Shown here: positions 10,124 to 19,678 of the stretch, piece by piece
Position numbering within the stretch: position 1 is the stretch's first letter
How the letters are laid out: each line of letters begins with the position of its first letter
NCBI GenBank assembly: GCA_963575745.1
Contig: CAUYUJ010019893.1
Span: 283,589 to 347,588, forward strand
Length of the DNA: 64,000 nucleotides
Direction of reading: 5' to 3'
Source: Prorocentrum cordatum
Lineage: Eukaryota > Sar > Dinophyceae > Prorocentrales > Prorocentraceae
The notes under the pieces: generated by a model
The model's input: only the letters and a program-made list of their open reading frames with translations
What the model was told of the DNA's origin: nothing
Databases searched by the model: none
Position numbers and translations under genes: made by a program

Positions 10124-11443
10124 TCACCGGCTCGACCAGCTCTTGCCATGCTGCCAGCTCTGGCCTTTACTCCACTGGCTCTCTTTTTTGTTGCGGTCTG
10201 CCTGGGGGCGGCTGCGTGATCTGCGCCGCAGGACTGGCGACACAGGTGCAGGGCGCGCCCCTTTGGGCCCACCAGCACACTTGCCATTGGAACCCTTGCC
10301 AGAGCTGCCCTTTGCCTGTGCCGGCTGCGCTGGACCTTTGCCTGCGGCCTTCCCAGCGCGGCCGATCGCCGTCTGGGCCTTGCCCCGAGCGTCCCGGACG
10401 ATCTCGCGGTCCAACTTCTGGAAAAAATGCGCAATTTGCTCGCCCCTCCCCAAGGAACGTGCCATCTCACGCCGCACCAGCCAATCGTAGAAATAGGCTG
10501 TGTGCACGCCCCCGAACTCCTCGGCAACCCGCGCAAGCAGGAACACGTAACCCAGCACCTCGGACACAGAACAAACCTTCATGATGCAGATCTTGAGCCC
10601 CCACGTCATGACGTGGCCCAAGAACGTCGCGAACCCGACGTAGTGCACCCGATCCTCGAGCGTCCGCGCGCGGCGCATCTCAAGAGACGCGCGCATCCGA
10701 TCCTCCCAGGTGCCTCCTGCAGCGACGACGTCGATCTCTGGGGTGCGGCTCCACTGAGGCCGGTGGGCTGCTTGGAGGTCGTCGCCATCGGCGCTGCCCA
10801 CGAAGTGCCTGTCCCGGTCGGCAGCGGCGCGGCTGGCCGCCTCCCACTTGCCCGCGAGCTCCTCTGACGGCAAAGCCTCTGGGGGAAACTCGCGGAGCCC
10901 GACCTCGCGGATACTGTCCGCCAGGCTGAAGGACAGGCCCCTCTTCGGCTGCGCGCCAGCTTGCTTGACAAAGTCGCGCGTCACTTCAGCGAAGGCATCG
11001 CTAGTCGTCCCAGCAGGCGCCGCGTCGCTGCTGCTCGGTCCTGCGCCGCTGCTGCCAGCGGTGCCTGCCTGGGCCACGCACTTGCCCTGGACGCGCAAAG
11101 CGTGCACGAGCTGCGCCGGGGAGAATTTCAGAAGCTTCCAAGCCTCCGGGTAATCCTCAGCGCCGAAGGGGAAGTCGTTGGGCTTGATGCCCTGCGTGAT
11201 CATGCCGCGGATCACCGCGTCACTGTAGTCACTCGGGTGGGTGCTGCCCACGAGATTGGCGAGAGCTGCGGCCACACTGGTGTAGAAACGCAAGTCGTGT
11301 TTGGCGCGTGGAGCTTCGTCGACGCCCAGTGCGAACCGCGCCCAGTTCAGCCTGTCTGCGGCGGGCGCCCCGGAGAACGCTGCGGCAGGCAAGCCCTCGA
11401 GATCAGCCTTGATCTCAACGTCTGTGAACGAAACCTGCGCCAT
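10124..11443 (-). CDS. Gag-like protein of the split-repeat retrotransposon
   Basis: A 439-residue frame starting at ATG 11443 (MAQVSFTDVEIKADL); the frame extends further upstream, but into a Cys/Leu-rich stretch unlike a gag start. The middle is mixed-charge and helical (RTLEDRVHYVGFATFLGHVM, then EEFGGVHTAYFYDWLVRREM). The C-terminal 80 residues are rich in Lys, Gly, Ser and Arg (GKGSNGKCAGGPKG, RRRSRSRPQADRNKK), as expected for nucleic-acid binding. No CCHC zinc knuckle is seen. Its position upstream of RT and in the same frame, separated by a single TGA, is the reason for the call; sequence similarity alone is not diagnostic. Confidence 0.7.
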   Translation of the reverse strand: MAQVSFTDVEIKADLEGLPAAAFSGAPAADRLNWARFALGVDEAPRAKHDLRFYTSVAAALANLVGSTHPSDYSDAVIRGMITQGIKPNDFPFGAEDYPEAWKLLKFSPAQLVHALRVQGKCVAQAGTAGSSGAGPSSSDAAPAGTTSDAFAEVTRDFVKQAGAQPKRGLSFSLADSIREVGLREFPPEALPSEELAGKWEAASRAAADRDRHFVGSADGDDLQAAHRPQWSRTPEIDVVAAGGTWEDRMRASLEMRRARTLEDRVHYVGFATFLGHVMTWGLKICIMKVCSVSEVLGYVFLLARVAEEFGGVHTAYFYDWLVRREMARSLGRGEQIAHFFQKLDREIVRDARGKAQTAIGRAGKAAGKGPAQPAQAKGSSGKGSNGKCAGGPKGARPAPVSPVLRRRSRSRPQADRNKKESQWSKGQSWQHGKSWSSR

Positions 11444-11699
11444 GGTGTTGCGGACAACGAAGCGGGAATCTGCAGATTGGTAGCTGGTGAGCAACAAAGA
11501 CTGACTCGAACCGCAGAGGCTACGGACAGCACAAGGGCCACACAGGACCGCCAAGCAAAACGTGGGACGAGAAACGGGCGGACCCTGCAAAATCTGCGAC
11601 GAGGAGCAGCAAACCAGTGCAAGCAGAGTCACCCGCACCAAGCTGCACCGAAAGGCGCCGGCGGAAGCCACCGTAGCTGGAAAAACCCAGCGTCAACCC

Positions 11700-12890
11700 A
11701 ACGTTGACGGTCGTTGAGTTTGGTAACCCAGAGCGGACCAAAGGAACCCATCGTCAGCAAAGGTTTGGGCGATTGGAACGCCGAGCCAGCAAGGGCACGC
11801 CAGGAGAACCTGGAATTAGCAACTATATTAGAACTGGTGCCCCTCAGCCCTACAACCCAGCGTTAGCAACGGCTTGGACACTGGACGCGCCATCAGGTTT
11901 GTGGCTGTAGCCGCCCAGCGTAAGCCGCAATGGCTTTGGCCGACTAGAATCGCCCAGCGTTAGCAGCGGCACGCCAGCAGAACCCAGCGCTAGCAGCCTT
12001 CGGTGAAAGGGCATCGAGCGTTAGCAGAGGCACCAGCGAAACCCAGCGTCAGCAAGGGTTTGGTACCTGGGGCCGCTCACCGTAGGCCAGGGCGCACCAG
12101 AGGAACCCAGCGTTAGCAAGGGCCTGAGCAGCCGAGCGCTAGCAATGGCGCGCCAGCGGAACCCAGCGTTAGCAACTGGGAGGACTGAAACCGCCCAGCG
12201 TTAGCCAGAACACACCTGCCGAACCCAGTATTAGCAAGGGCCTTTGCTGACTCGAACCGCCCAGCGTTAGCTAGGGCGGATCAGCGAACACCAGCGTTGG
12301 CAGCCCTCGGTGAAAGGAGCCGCCCAGCGCTAGCAAGGGCGCACCAGCGAAACCCAGCGTTAGCAAGGGCACGGTGACTGAACCGCCCAGCGTGAGCAAA
12401 TGCGCCCCAGGGGAACCCAGCGCTAGCAAGGGTTTTCGGCGCCTGGAAGCGCTAGCAAGAGCGCTCCAGAGGAACCCAGCGTTAGCAAACGGTTTTTCGC
12501 GCCGGAAGCCGCCCAGCGTTAGCAAGAGCGCACCAGCGGAATCCAGCGTTAGCAAAGGTTTGTTGTGACTGGAGCCGCCCAGCGTTAGCAAGGGCGCCCC
12601 TGCGGAACCCAGCGTTAGCAAGAAGTTTTTGGCGCCGGAAGCCGCCCAGCGTTAGCAAGAGCGCACCAGCGAAACCCAGCGTTAGCAAGGGTTTGTTGTG
12701 ACTGGAGCCGCCCAGCGTTAGCAAGGGCGCACCAGCGGAACCCAGCGTTAGCAAGGGTTTGTCGTGACCGGAGCCGCCCAGCGTTAGCAAGGGCGCACCA
12801 GCGAACCCCAGCGTTAGCAAGGGTCTTGGCGGCGGAGCCGCCCGGCGCCACGAAGCGCACGCTGGCGAAACCCAGCCAAGGGCGCACCTG
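11700..12890 (-). repeat. Tandem repeats in the 5' leader of the retrotransposon
   Basis: The core CCCAGCGTTAGCAA occurs more than 25 times on the plus strand. Between 12280 and 12840 it forms a higher-order unit of about 66 bp made of two half-units (CGCACCAGCGGAA and GTTTGTTGTGACTG variants); towards 11700 the copies decay. The array lies between terminal repeat A1 and gag, so it is part of the element leader. Frames across it (LANAGRL, LLTLGG repeats) are taken as compositional. Confidence 0.85.
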
Positions 12891-13071
12891 GAACTACCAG
12901 CTGCACGCTAGCGAGAGCACCCCAGGACCGACCGTGCACGAACGCCAACTACGACGAGGAGCGCCGGCACCACGGCCCAACGGCCCGCAGGCGAGAGCAC
13001 GCGACGTGACGCGGCGCTGAAGGCGAGGTGCTGCAAAGGGAAATAACAGAAGACCCCCCCGCCTCCCGGAG

Positions 13072-13469
13072 AGCAACCCAAACCGAGCAGCGTGCACCGC
13101 GGCAGCGGTAGCCTCGCGAGAAGCGATGCGCACGCGCACCCCCTGACCTTGCAGGGCCTGCTGCGCCTGCGTACTGACGCAGGGTCCACTAGGTCCCTGG
13201 TGCACTCGACGACGAACAACCAACGACAGAGGGACACGGACGGGCGGACACGGACAGACGGCCAGAGGGGGAAACCGCACCCTGAACGGGCCAGGCGCGA
13301 GCAAGAACTTCCCCTCCAACTCCGCAGCCTCCGTGGGAAGCTACCGGCCATGAGCGCGACGCCCGAAGCCAGGAGGCAAGGAGGCCAAAAGGCTAAGAGT
13401 GGACAACAATCCTACTCCTCCAATTTCACTGCCCCCCAAATCACTCGTGCCTCGTGATTTAGGGGCGAC
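13072..13469 (-). repeat. Split direct repeat A1 (5' terminus)
   Basis: These 398 bp match 5568-5965 without gaps. It is the 5' end of the minus-strand element; 13470 onward (GAAATGTTCG) is flanking DNA. Confidence 0.92.
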
Positions 13470-14894
13470 GAAATGTTCGAGACGTTGGAGACTCCTTCGC
13501 CCCTCACCCCCATTCCCCCTCTCCCTCCGCCCCCCCTCTCCCCCCCCCCCCTCCCCTGCCCCCCACCCCTCCCCCCCCCTCCCGCTTCGCCCCCCCTCCC
13601 TCGCCCCTTCAGAGCACGGAATACAGGTCGCGATGTGAAACCGCTTGTTCCTCAAATTTCAGAGGCCACCGATTCCGCGCCATGCCCAAATGGGCACGGG
13701 CGGGCCGCCCCCGAGAGGACGCACGACTCCGGCGTTCGCTCCTCTTCGTTTCGGTTCCATCCACCTCCGACCCTCCACCCTCCCCACCCCCCCCCTCCCA
13801 CTGCCATTTATCTCCCCCCGGCCCATCCTTTCGGATGCAATTCCTGGGGGAGTAAATGCAGCAGGGGCGCTGGCAGATTCGTAGTTTAATTCCGGCGATT
13901 CTGACAAAATCCCGTTCTGAACCGTTTCATCCAGTTCATTGTGGCTTCGCAGCCGGATTCAGGATGGCAGTTTGAAACATTATTGGGGTCGTGTTCATGC
14001 GGCGTTCCGTGGCCTTTGGCTCAAGCTTGTCTCAAATTCAAGGGCTCGTTGGCGGCGTCAAGAGATTGGCGCCATGGACAGGGCAGCCCTGAGCGTCATT
14101 TGGCTGTATGTGCGTTCGCGGGTTTGCATGGGATCGTCTTGTGTCGTTGTTGCATTTGTTGTCGCCGCAACAGCTTATTCTTCAAGTTCCTCGGGGGATG
14201 AATCCCGGCCAGGCTTAGCTTCGGCAGGTATATTACAGGAGGCCCACCGAGAACATTTGCCAATGTCGTAGGAAATCTTCACACTGAAACTCAAACCCAC
14301 AAACATCTTGAAAACAACTCTAAACCAACACCTGGGAGATCCTCACCCACCCAGAAGTTTTCAAAACATCTCTGAGACAAAACCTAGGAAAACCTTTAAC
14401 CCCCAAAGAACTTGGAACCGAAACTCCAGAAACGCCCGAAGCAGAGAAACCAACAAAAGAAACAGATGCGCGCTCCAAACGTAACAGACAAAAGGGCCAT
14501 ATGGTTCAAGATATTGTTCGGAGTTTTGTTTTAAGTTTACAGGGGCGCCCGGGTTTGCAGTTCGATTGTTTCTGTGTGTCCTCAAAGTTGTTTTAGAGTT
14601 TGCCGGGTGGCCAGGGGTATGTTTATAGTTTTTTTTAAAAAAAAAACTGAGCCGTTTAAGCATGTTCATAGTTGATATGATTTTGCATACAGCGTGTTGT
14701 TCAAGTTCTTGATTCGGCTGCTCAGCTGTTCGAGTTGTTTTACATTAGAGAACAGGTTCAAATTGTTTTGTGTTACTTGGAGTTGTTTCCCAGAGTGTGG
14801 TTTCGATATTGCGGGTGTTATTTTTAATAATTTGATACCTATGCGACCACCCTGCGGGTGATAAGGAGGTGAGGGGGGAGGGGGAACCAACGTC
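13470..14894. other. AT-richer stretch with no gene recognised
   Basis: After a C/T tract (about 13495-13605) and GC-rich unique sequence, 13880-14890 has visibly lower GC than anything around it, with A- and T-runs (14625-14650) and many GTTTTAGAG- and GTTTGC-like words. A degenerate spliced-leader sequence lies at 14006-14025. A 50-codon frame from ATG 14074 follows it, but its codon use is not host-like and it is not called as a gene. Confidence 0.6.
14006..14025 (+). other. Relic of the dinoflagellate spliced leader (DinoSL)
   Basis: TCCGTGGCCTTTGGCTCAAG differs from the conserved 22-nt dinoflagellate leader by one substitution and a two-base deletion in the CCATTTTGG part, keeping TTTGGCTCAAG. 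Such relics mark places where a trans-spliced mRNA was copied back into the genome. No clear coding sequence follows, so the retrocopy would be old or non-coding. Chance similarity over 20 nt cannot be excluded. Confidence 0.45.
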
Positions 14895-15258
14895 TCACTC
14901 AGTCGATCTCGCTATCGATATCACAATCGATCTCACATTCGATCTCACTATCGATATCACCATCGATCTCGCCATCGATCTCACTATCGATCCCACAGTC
15001 GATCTCGCAATCGATGTCGCATTCGGTCTCACATTGAGTTTCGCTGACGATCTCATTATCGATCGCACAATCGATCTCACAGTCGATCTTACATTCGATC
15101 TCACATTCGGTCTCACTATCCATATCACTATCGATCTCACAATCGATCTCACTATCGATCTCACATTCGGTCTCACTATCGATCTCACAATCGATTTCAT
15201 TTTCGATCTCACAGTCGATCTCACTATCGATATCACAATCGAATTCTCATTCGGTCTA
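14895..15258. repeat. 12-bp tandem repeat array (ATCGATCTCACA), right of the PIF1-OTU gene end
   Basis: About 30 copies of the unit TCGATCTCAC(A/T)A with variants (TCGATATCAC, TTCGGTCTCAC). Because 12 is a multiple of 3, it stays open in several frames. The same repeat occurs at 18533-18620 on the other side of the helicase-protease gene, and a short relative near 44290-44325. Confidence 0.9.
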
Positions 15259-15415
15259 GGTTTGGGGGGAGGGGCCCAGCAATGGGCAACATCGTAATTG
15301 TTGTCCTTCCTCTTTCGAGCTCGCGCCGACATCAGAAGGCACCACTAGCCGAAACAGGGCAAACGTCTGGAAAGCCAGCGAAAGTGCGCCTCATCTGGTC
15401 AGGGAATACGGAAGC

Positions 15416-18006
15416 GCTGGCAAAGCCTGGCGCAGCCCGTAACCCTTGCACTCACTTCTTGCTCGGCAACGTGGCTTGGCTTTCCTCCGCGCGGTGTGCC
15501 AAGCGACGGTCAGCGCCCGCGTGTGCCGTGTGCAACGAGACGAGGCGGAGCTGCGACACACTGGCAAAGTCTGGTGCGGGCGTCCGGCGCCATCACGATT
15601 CGCGCGACAGATGAGCATAATGCAAATCATTGTTGCCCATGCGTTTTCTGGCCCACAGGACGTGGTTGCCCACTGCACCAGTGCCGTCGGTGGAGCGAAG
15701 GGGATGACAGGATGCGGATGCCGAACCCCAAGGCGACCGACATCACCACCAACTCGTCCGCGTACTCTTTAGTGGCCAGCTTCTGCACCCAGCGAGTGCA
15801 CAGCGCCTCGGTGCGCACGGGGCCCCGGACATCCAGGCCAGCAAAGGCTGGGCAGATTCTGCTCTTCATGTCGGCTCTGAGCAGCACGGCGGCTTCGCCG
15901 CCGCAGAACCGGGCCCGCAGAGCTTCCGCCACCACGCCCAAAGGCGAGTGACGCACGCCAGCGTCGACACACCGCTGCACACCCTGTGCTGTCAATTGGC
16001 CTGCCGCTCGATGTGCTGGAGTGTTGCCTGGCAAGGCCTGGGCCAAAATGTCCGGTCCGCGTTTGGCGAGGCCTGCTGCGAGGCATAGCCAGAAGCACGC
16101 ACCCGTGGTTCGGCCCGCATACTGCCCCAGGTCCCAGACCTGCGAGTGGAACTGCAACTCATTGTGCGCGCGCTGCGAGTACTGCGTGTCGATACTTCGC
16201 CACCCCCCAACATATCGCAGTCCAAAACCCGGACCGTCTTGGCAGAATGGCGGCGGAACCGTTCGAGTGCGTCGTACTTTGTGCGCTGCGCGTCCAGGCC
16301 GTTGAGCAGAAGCACCAGCGCTTGCCGGAACTGTAACGACGTCTGCTCCAACGCACGGGCGATGTCAACCTCGTTGAAGCCCATGTCGATCATGGTCGCC
16401 GCCGCAGAGGTCTCAGCCGCGGCATCCGCCTCCGAAGCCGCGAGTCCCTGAGTGCCCGTCTGTGTCGACGGAGCCGCTCTTCCCGCGGACTGGCAAAGCC
16501 TGGCGGGGGTTCTTCTTCGGTTTCTGCGCGCGGAACGAGGCCGCGATGCTCCACAGGCCGGTGGCCTTGCGGCCCGATTGTTCCTCGCAGTGCCGGGGGG
16601 CGCTGTCGCTGATAGGCGCGACGCCCACCGCGGAAAGCATTGCCCGCAGATCTGCCAGCTCAGCATCATTAGGTTCGCGCCCTTCCTTTGCGAGCGTGGT
16701 GGTCCGGAAGTGTTGCTCGTGCTTAGCCAGCAGTGCTTCAGGGGATGTGCCTCTCCGCTCGAGCAGTCTGGCAAACGTGGCGTCTGCCTTGCTCTCGAAC
16801 TCCGCCCTGGCGAAGAAGTCCATTGACAGGCGCGCGGACAGAATGTCCGTCAAGGGTGGGGGATTGTGAAAGGCCATAGACTCCCAGTTCGCGACACGGG
16901 TCCATGCCGCGAAGGCCATCCCGAGCTTGCCCACTGCGTTGGGTCCTCGACAACCACCAAAGGAGACGATGCAGCTCTCGTGCGCCGCCATGCCCTGCGA
17001 CTTGTGGATGGTGAGCGCCCATGCCAGGCGCAAGGGTATGCCGGCGCGAGTCAACGACTGCAAGGTATTGTCCCGCGCCCCTGCGCAGGGGGCCGGTTTC
17101 CAGGTCCTCGGGAGATTGTCGAAGCAAGCGGGGCCCTTGCACGCGGGGAAATGCACGACCGCGAAGTCAGGAACTGGGCAAGCGGGCCCCCCCCAGGGAA
17201 ACGCTTCGAGGGTGGAGATGGGGTGGCCAACCCCAGCGAGTGCACTCTGGTCAGTTCGCCGCCCCCCTGGGGAGGCGCACACGATGGCGACCACCACCGC
17301 CCGAGCCCCATTCACGAGCCCGAGGGGCACAGCGGGGACGCCCCACAAAGAATTTTGCGCTAACATCGCCCGCGCCCCCACGCACAGGTGGAGTGCCCTG
17401 CGGAGTTGCCGGAAGTCATCGGCACTCTTGTGTAATCCGCGCGGGTCGTTGCGTCGTGCCTCTGTCCTCGCGACGACGCCCCCCGCGCTGGCAATGCCTG
17501 GCGCGCCGTGAAGGGGGGTGCCCTGGCTGCCTATTGCTTACCGTTGATCCGCCCGACAGCTTGGTTCTCCGTCGCGAGAACCAACCCCTCGCGGACGAGA
17601 GACTCACCGCCCGGCCACGCGCGCGCCACCTGCTGCATACGCCTGCTGACGATCTCGAAAGAGGCGGGCCCGCACGTGGACACCCCGTCCACAACCAACA
17701 GTTCCACGTGCTCGAGCAGGTCGACGAGAGCATCCAACTTGTCTCCAGCCAAGTCGTCACTTGCGGAATCGCTGTTCGTGTGAAAGACGCTGTCGATCGT
17801 TTTCGCTCCGCTCCCGAGGTTCGCCGCTGCCACGCTGGAGAAGGCCATGGTGAGGACATTGTCGTACGACCCGAACTTTTTGCGGACCTGGTTGATGGCG
17901 ATCTGGGCAGTGCGCGTCTTCCCCGTGCCGGCCGTGCCCAGAACCGCAAGTCTGAGCGCCGGTCCGATTTTTGGGACCCCGCCCGTTGCTGGCAAAGCCT
18001 GGCGCC
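15416..18006. repeat. Recurring 18-bp motif GCTGGCAAAGCCTGGCGC in the PIF1-OTU locus
   Basis: Copies or close variants lie at 15416-15433, 15561-15577, 16027-16044, 16490-16507, 17487-17504 and 17988-18006, all in the same orientation. On the coding strand they read RQALPA or similar. I see no copies elsewhere in the window. Several sit at the places where the reading frame of the gene changes (17487 between the two helicase halves, 16490 between helicase and UBA-like part). Confidence 0.7.
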
Positions 18007-18532
18007 AGGCCGCCCGCTTGTCTGCCCTTTCTGCCAGCATCTGCGCGAAGAGTTTTTGGTTCGGGTCCAAAGTCTGCGCGGCCGCGTCGAAATCCGATGG
18101 GGCAGCCGCCATCTCGGACTGGAATGTTCTGCCGAGCTCCGCCAGGCCACCCCGCAACTTCGCAACAACACCCGATTTAGAGCACGTGAAGTCAGACCGC
18201 TCCAAGGGGCGAGCAGGTAGAGTGGCTGGCCAGCCAACTGTGGCGGCGGTGACAATGTCTGGCGCCGGTGGCTGCCAAGCGATGCACGTATAATCCACTC
18301 CGCTCGGGTTGACCCGGTGGCCCGCCAGTGCCTCTTCTTCCTCCTATGTGTCTGCATCCACGGCGCCAGGGTAATCAATGTCGATCTCCGTCGCCAACGT
18401 TCTGCCGAGGGCGCTCTCCGCTTGTTCTGCCGTGACAACGGCATTCTGCGGGATCTCCCCCACACTTGCCGTGTGCTCCAGCAAGATCGGTTCATGTGGC
18501 CGTGGGTGCTCCCCCAGATCATCCACACTGTC
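15593..18532 (-). pseudogene. PIF1-like helicase / UBA-like / OTU-type protease fusion, broken by frame changes
   Basis: Read on the minus strand. An N-terminal part (EHTASVGEIPQNAVVTAEQ) is followed by an in-frame TAG at 18346-18344, then the helicase. Walker A LGTAGTGKT lies at about 17938-17912 and Walker B LLVVDGVSTCG near 17700, with Gly where PIF1 proteins have Glu. After a frame change between 17531 and 17381 come GLVNGARAVVV, the PIF1 signature LRLAWALTIHKSQGM and a motif VI-like AAWTRVANWESM. Another change near 16450 leads to a UBA-like helix set (MIDMGFNEVDIARALEQTS). The last part is OTU-like: TGACFWLCLAAGL with the candidate catalytic Cys, ADELVVMSVALGFGIRIL, then in a third frame GNNDLHYAHL with the catalytic His, ending at a TGA at 15593-15595. 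OTU domains beside PIF1-type helicases are known from Helentrons, but no Rep/HUH domain is seen. Confidence 0.75.
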
Positions 18533-18715
18533 GCAATCGATCTCACTATCGATCTCACAACCGATCTGACATTCGGTCTCACTATCGATGTCACAATCGA
18601 TCTCACAATCGACGTCATCATCATCATCACCAACAACACCAACATCATCATCATCGCCAACATCACCATCATCATCACCATCATCGTCATCATCATAATC
18701 ATCCACATCATCATC
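18533..18715. repeat. 12-bp repeats and ATC triplets left of the PIF1-OTU gene start
   Basis: 18533-18620 holds about seven copies of the ATCGATCTCACA unit seen at 14895-15258. It passes into imperfect CATCATCAC triplets to about 18715. On the minus strand the 12-bp units are in frame with the broken gene and would add an acidic EIDCEID tract. Confidence 0.8.
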
Positions 18716-18716
18716 G

Positions 18717-18921
18717 GGACACCGACGGGACACCGACGGGACACCAGCGGGACACCGGCGGGACACCGCGCGCCACCGGCCGCCCGGAAGAGACACATTT
18801 GGTCCGGCCGCGCCTCAGCCACAGGGACACCGACAGGACACCAGCGGGACACCGGCGGGACACCGCGCGCCACCGGCCGCCCGGAAGAGACACATTTGGT
18901 CCGGCCGCGCCTCAGCCACAG
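18717..18921. repeat. Tandem duplication of a roughly 100-bp unit
   Basis: 18717-18824 and 18825-18921 are near-identical, each made of GGGACACCG(A/G)C sub-repeats followed by a unique CACATTTGGTCCGGCCGC part. The first copy has one extra sub-repeat. Confidence 0.85.
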
Positions 18922-19594
18922 GAGATTTTCCTTTCGCCCGCCCACGCACCTTCGCCTCGCCCGCGCGCACGTCACTCACGAACACGAAACCGAAATCGAT
19001 TTCCCGGTAGGGGGGCTCTCCCGTTCCACTTCGATCTCACCCCCTCACCTCCGATTTTTTTGGCGGTGGCTTACAGATTGTTGTATGTTGTTTTGGGTTT
19101 CAGATTGTTCAGGTTTTGGTTTAGAGAGTTGTTGCATTTTGTTTCGGGGGGAGGGTGAGGTTTTCGCAGGTTTGGGTTTAGAGGTTAGTTGCAGTAGTTT
19201 TGGGGGGGGTGCAAGTTTTGCGGGCGTTGGCTTCGAGTTGTTGTTGGTGTTCCTTTTGGGTTTGAGTGTCTCCACGCGATACGGCGGTGGATTGCCTGTA
19301 GACGGTACTGCCGGACCCAAGGCCAGGCTGCCAGCACAGGGGCGGTGTTTGTGATTCTTTTTGCGACGAGGGCGAGGACCCTCGCCCAGGCGCCGCAATT
19401 CCACCGCCCTGGCGGTCGCGAGCCCTGGCCCGAGTGCCCGCAGTTGCCCGAGCTGCGCGTGCCCGCCTGCGGCCCCCGCGTCCGTGAGCGGCGGGACGCG
19501 CGAGGTGGGCGCGTGTGAAGCGCCCGCTGGGAGCTTCGACTGGCGGCAGGAGGAGGAGGAGGCGGCTCAAGGGAAACAAAAAGTGGCATAAACA
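18922..19594. other. Stretch with GTTTGGGTTTAGAG-like words, no sure gene
   Basis: 19070-19270 is rich in GTTT and GGTTTAGAG words like the AT-richer stretch at 14.3-14.8 kb. A run of about 20 codons at 19423-19483 (PWPECPQLPELRVPACGPRV) has G/C at third positions and is followed by GTGAGC, so it might be an exon, but its phase does not fit the next exon and it is left uncalled. Confidence 0.4.
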
Positions 19595-19665
19595 TGAAAA
19601 CTCGGAGGTCCGCGCCGATCCAAGAAATTCGCGCGGACCTCTGAGTTTTTATGTTCATGCAACTT
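19595..19665. repeat. Hairpin element, GGTCCGCGCGGA family
   Basis: A short imperfect palindrome: CATGAAAACTCGGAGGTCCG on the left and GCGCGGACCTCTGAGTTTTT on the right, with a loop around ATCCAAGAAATT. It lies just before a good splice acceptor. Confidence 0.7.
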
Positions 19666-19678
19666 TTTGTTCCCCTAG

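Larger units (their letters stand above)
5427..13469 (-). mobile_element. Tyrosine-recombinase retrotransposon (DIRS/PAT/Ngaro type) with split direct repeats
   Basis: An 8.04-kb element read on the minus strand. In its own direction the order is terminal repeat A1 (13469-13072), a leader of tandem repeats, gag, RT-RNase H, a recombinase, B1 (6071-5966), A2 (5965-5568) and B2 (5532-5427). A1 and A2 are both 398 bp with about 13 mismatches by eye; B1 and B2 are 106 bp with one. The B1-A2 junction reads as the two outer ends of the element joined together, the diagnostic layout of split-direct-repeat elements that integrate through a tyrosine recombinase. No methyltransferase domain is seen between RNase H and recombinase, as in Ngaro-like rather than DIRS1-like elements. 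The recombinase is broken, so this copy is probably not autonomous. Confidence 0.9.

Noticed and set aside
17416-18975. 519-codon minus-strand frame over the helicase
   Set aside because: The Walker motifs are in another frame; this one is Arg/Ser-rich and passes through the 12-bp and ATC repeats.
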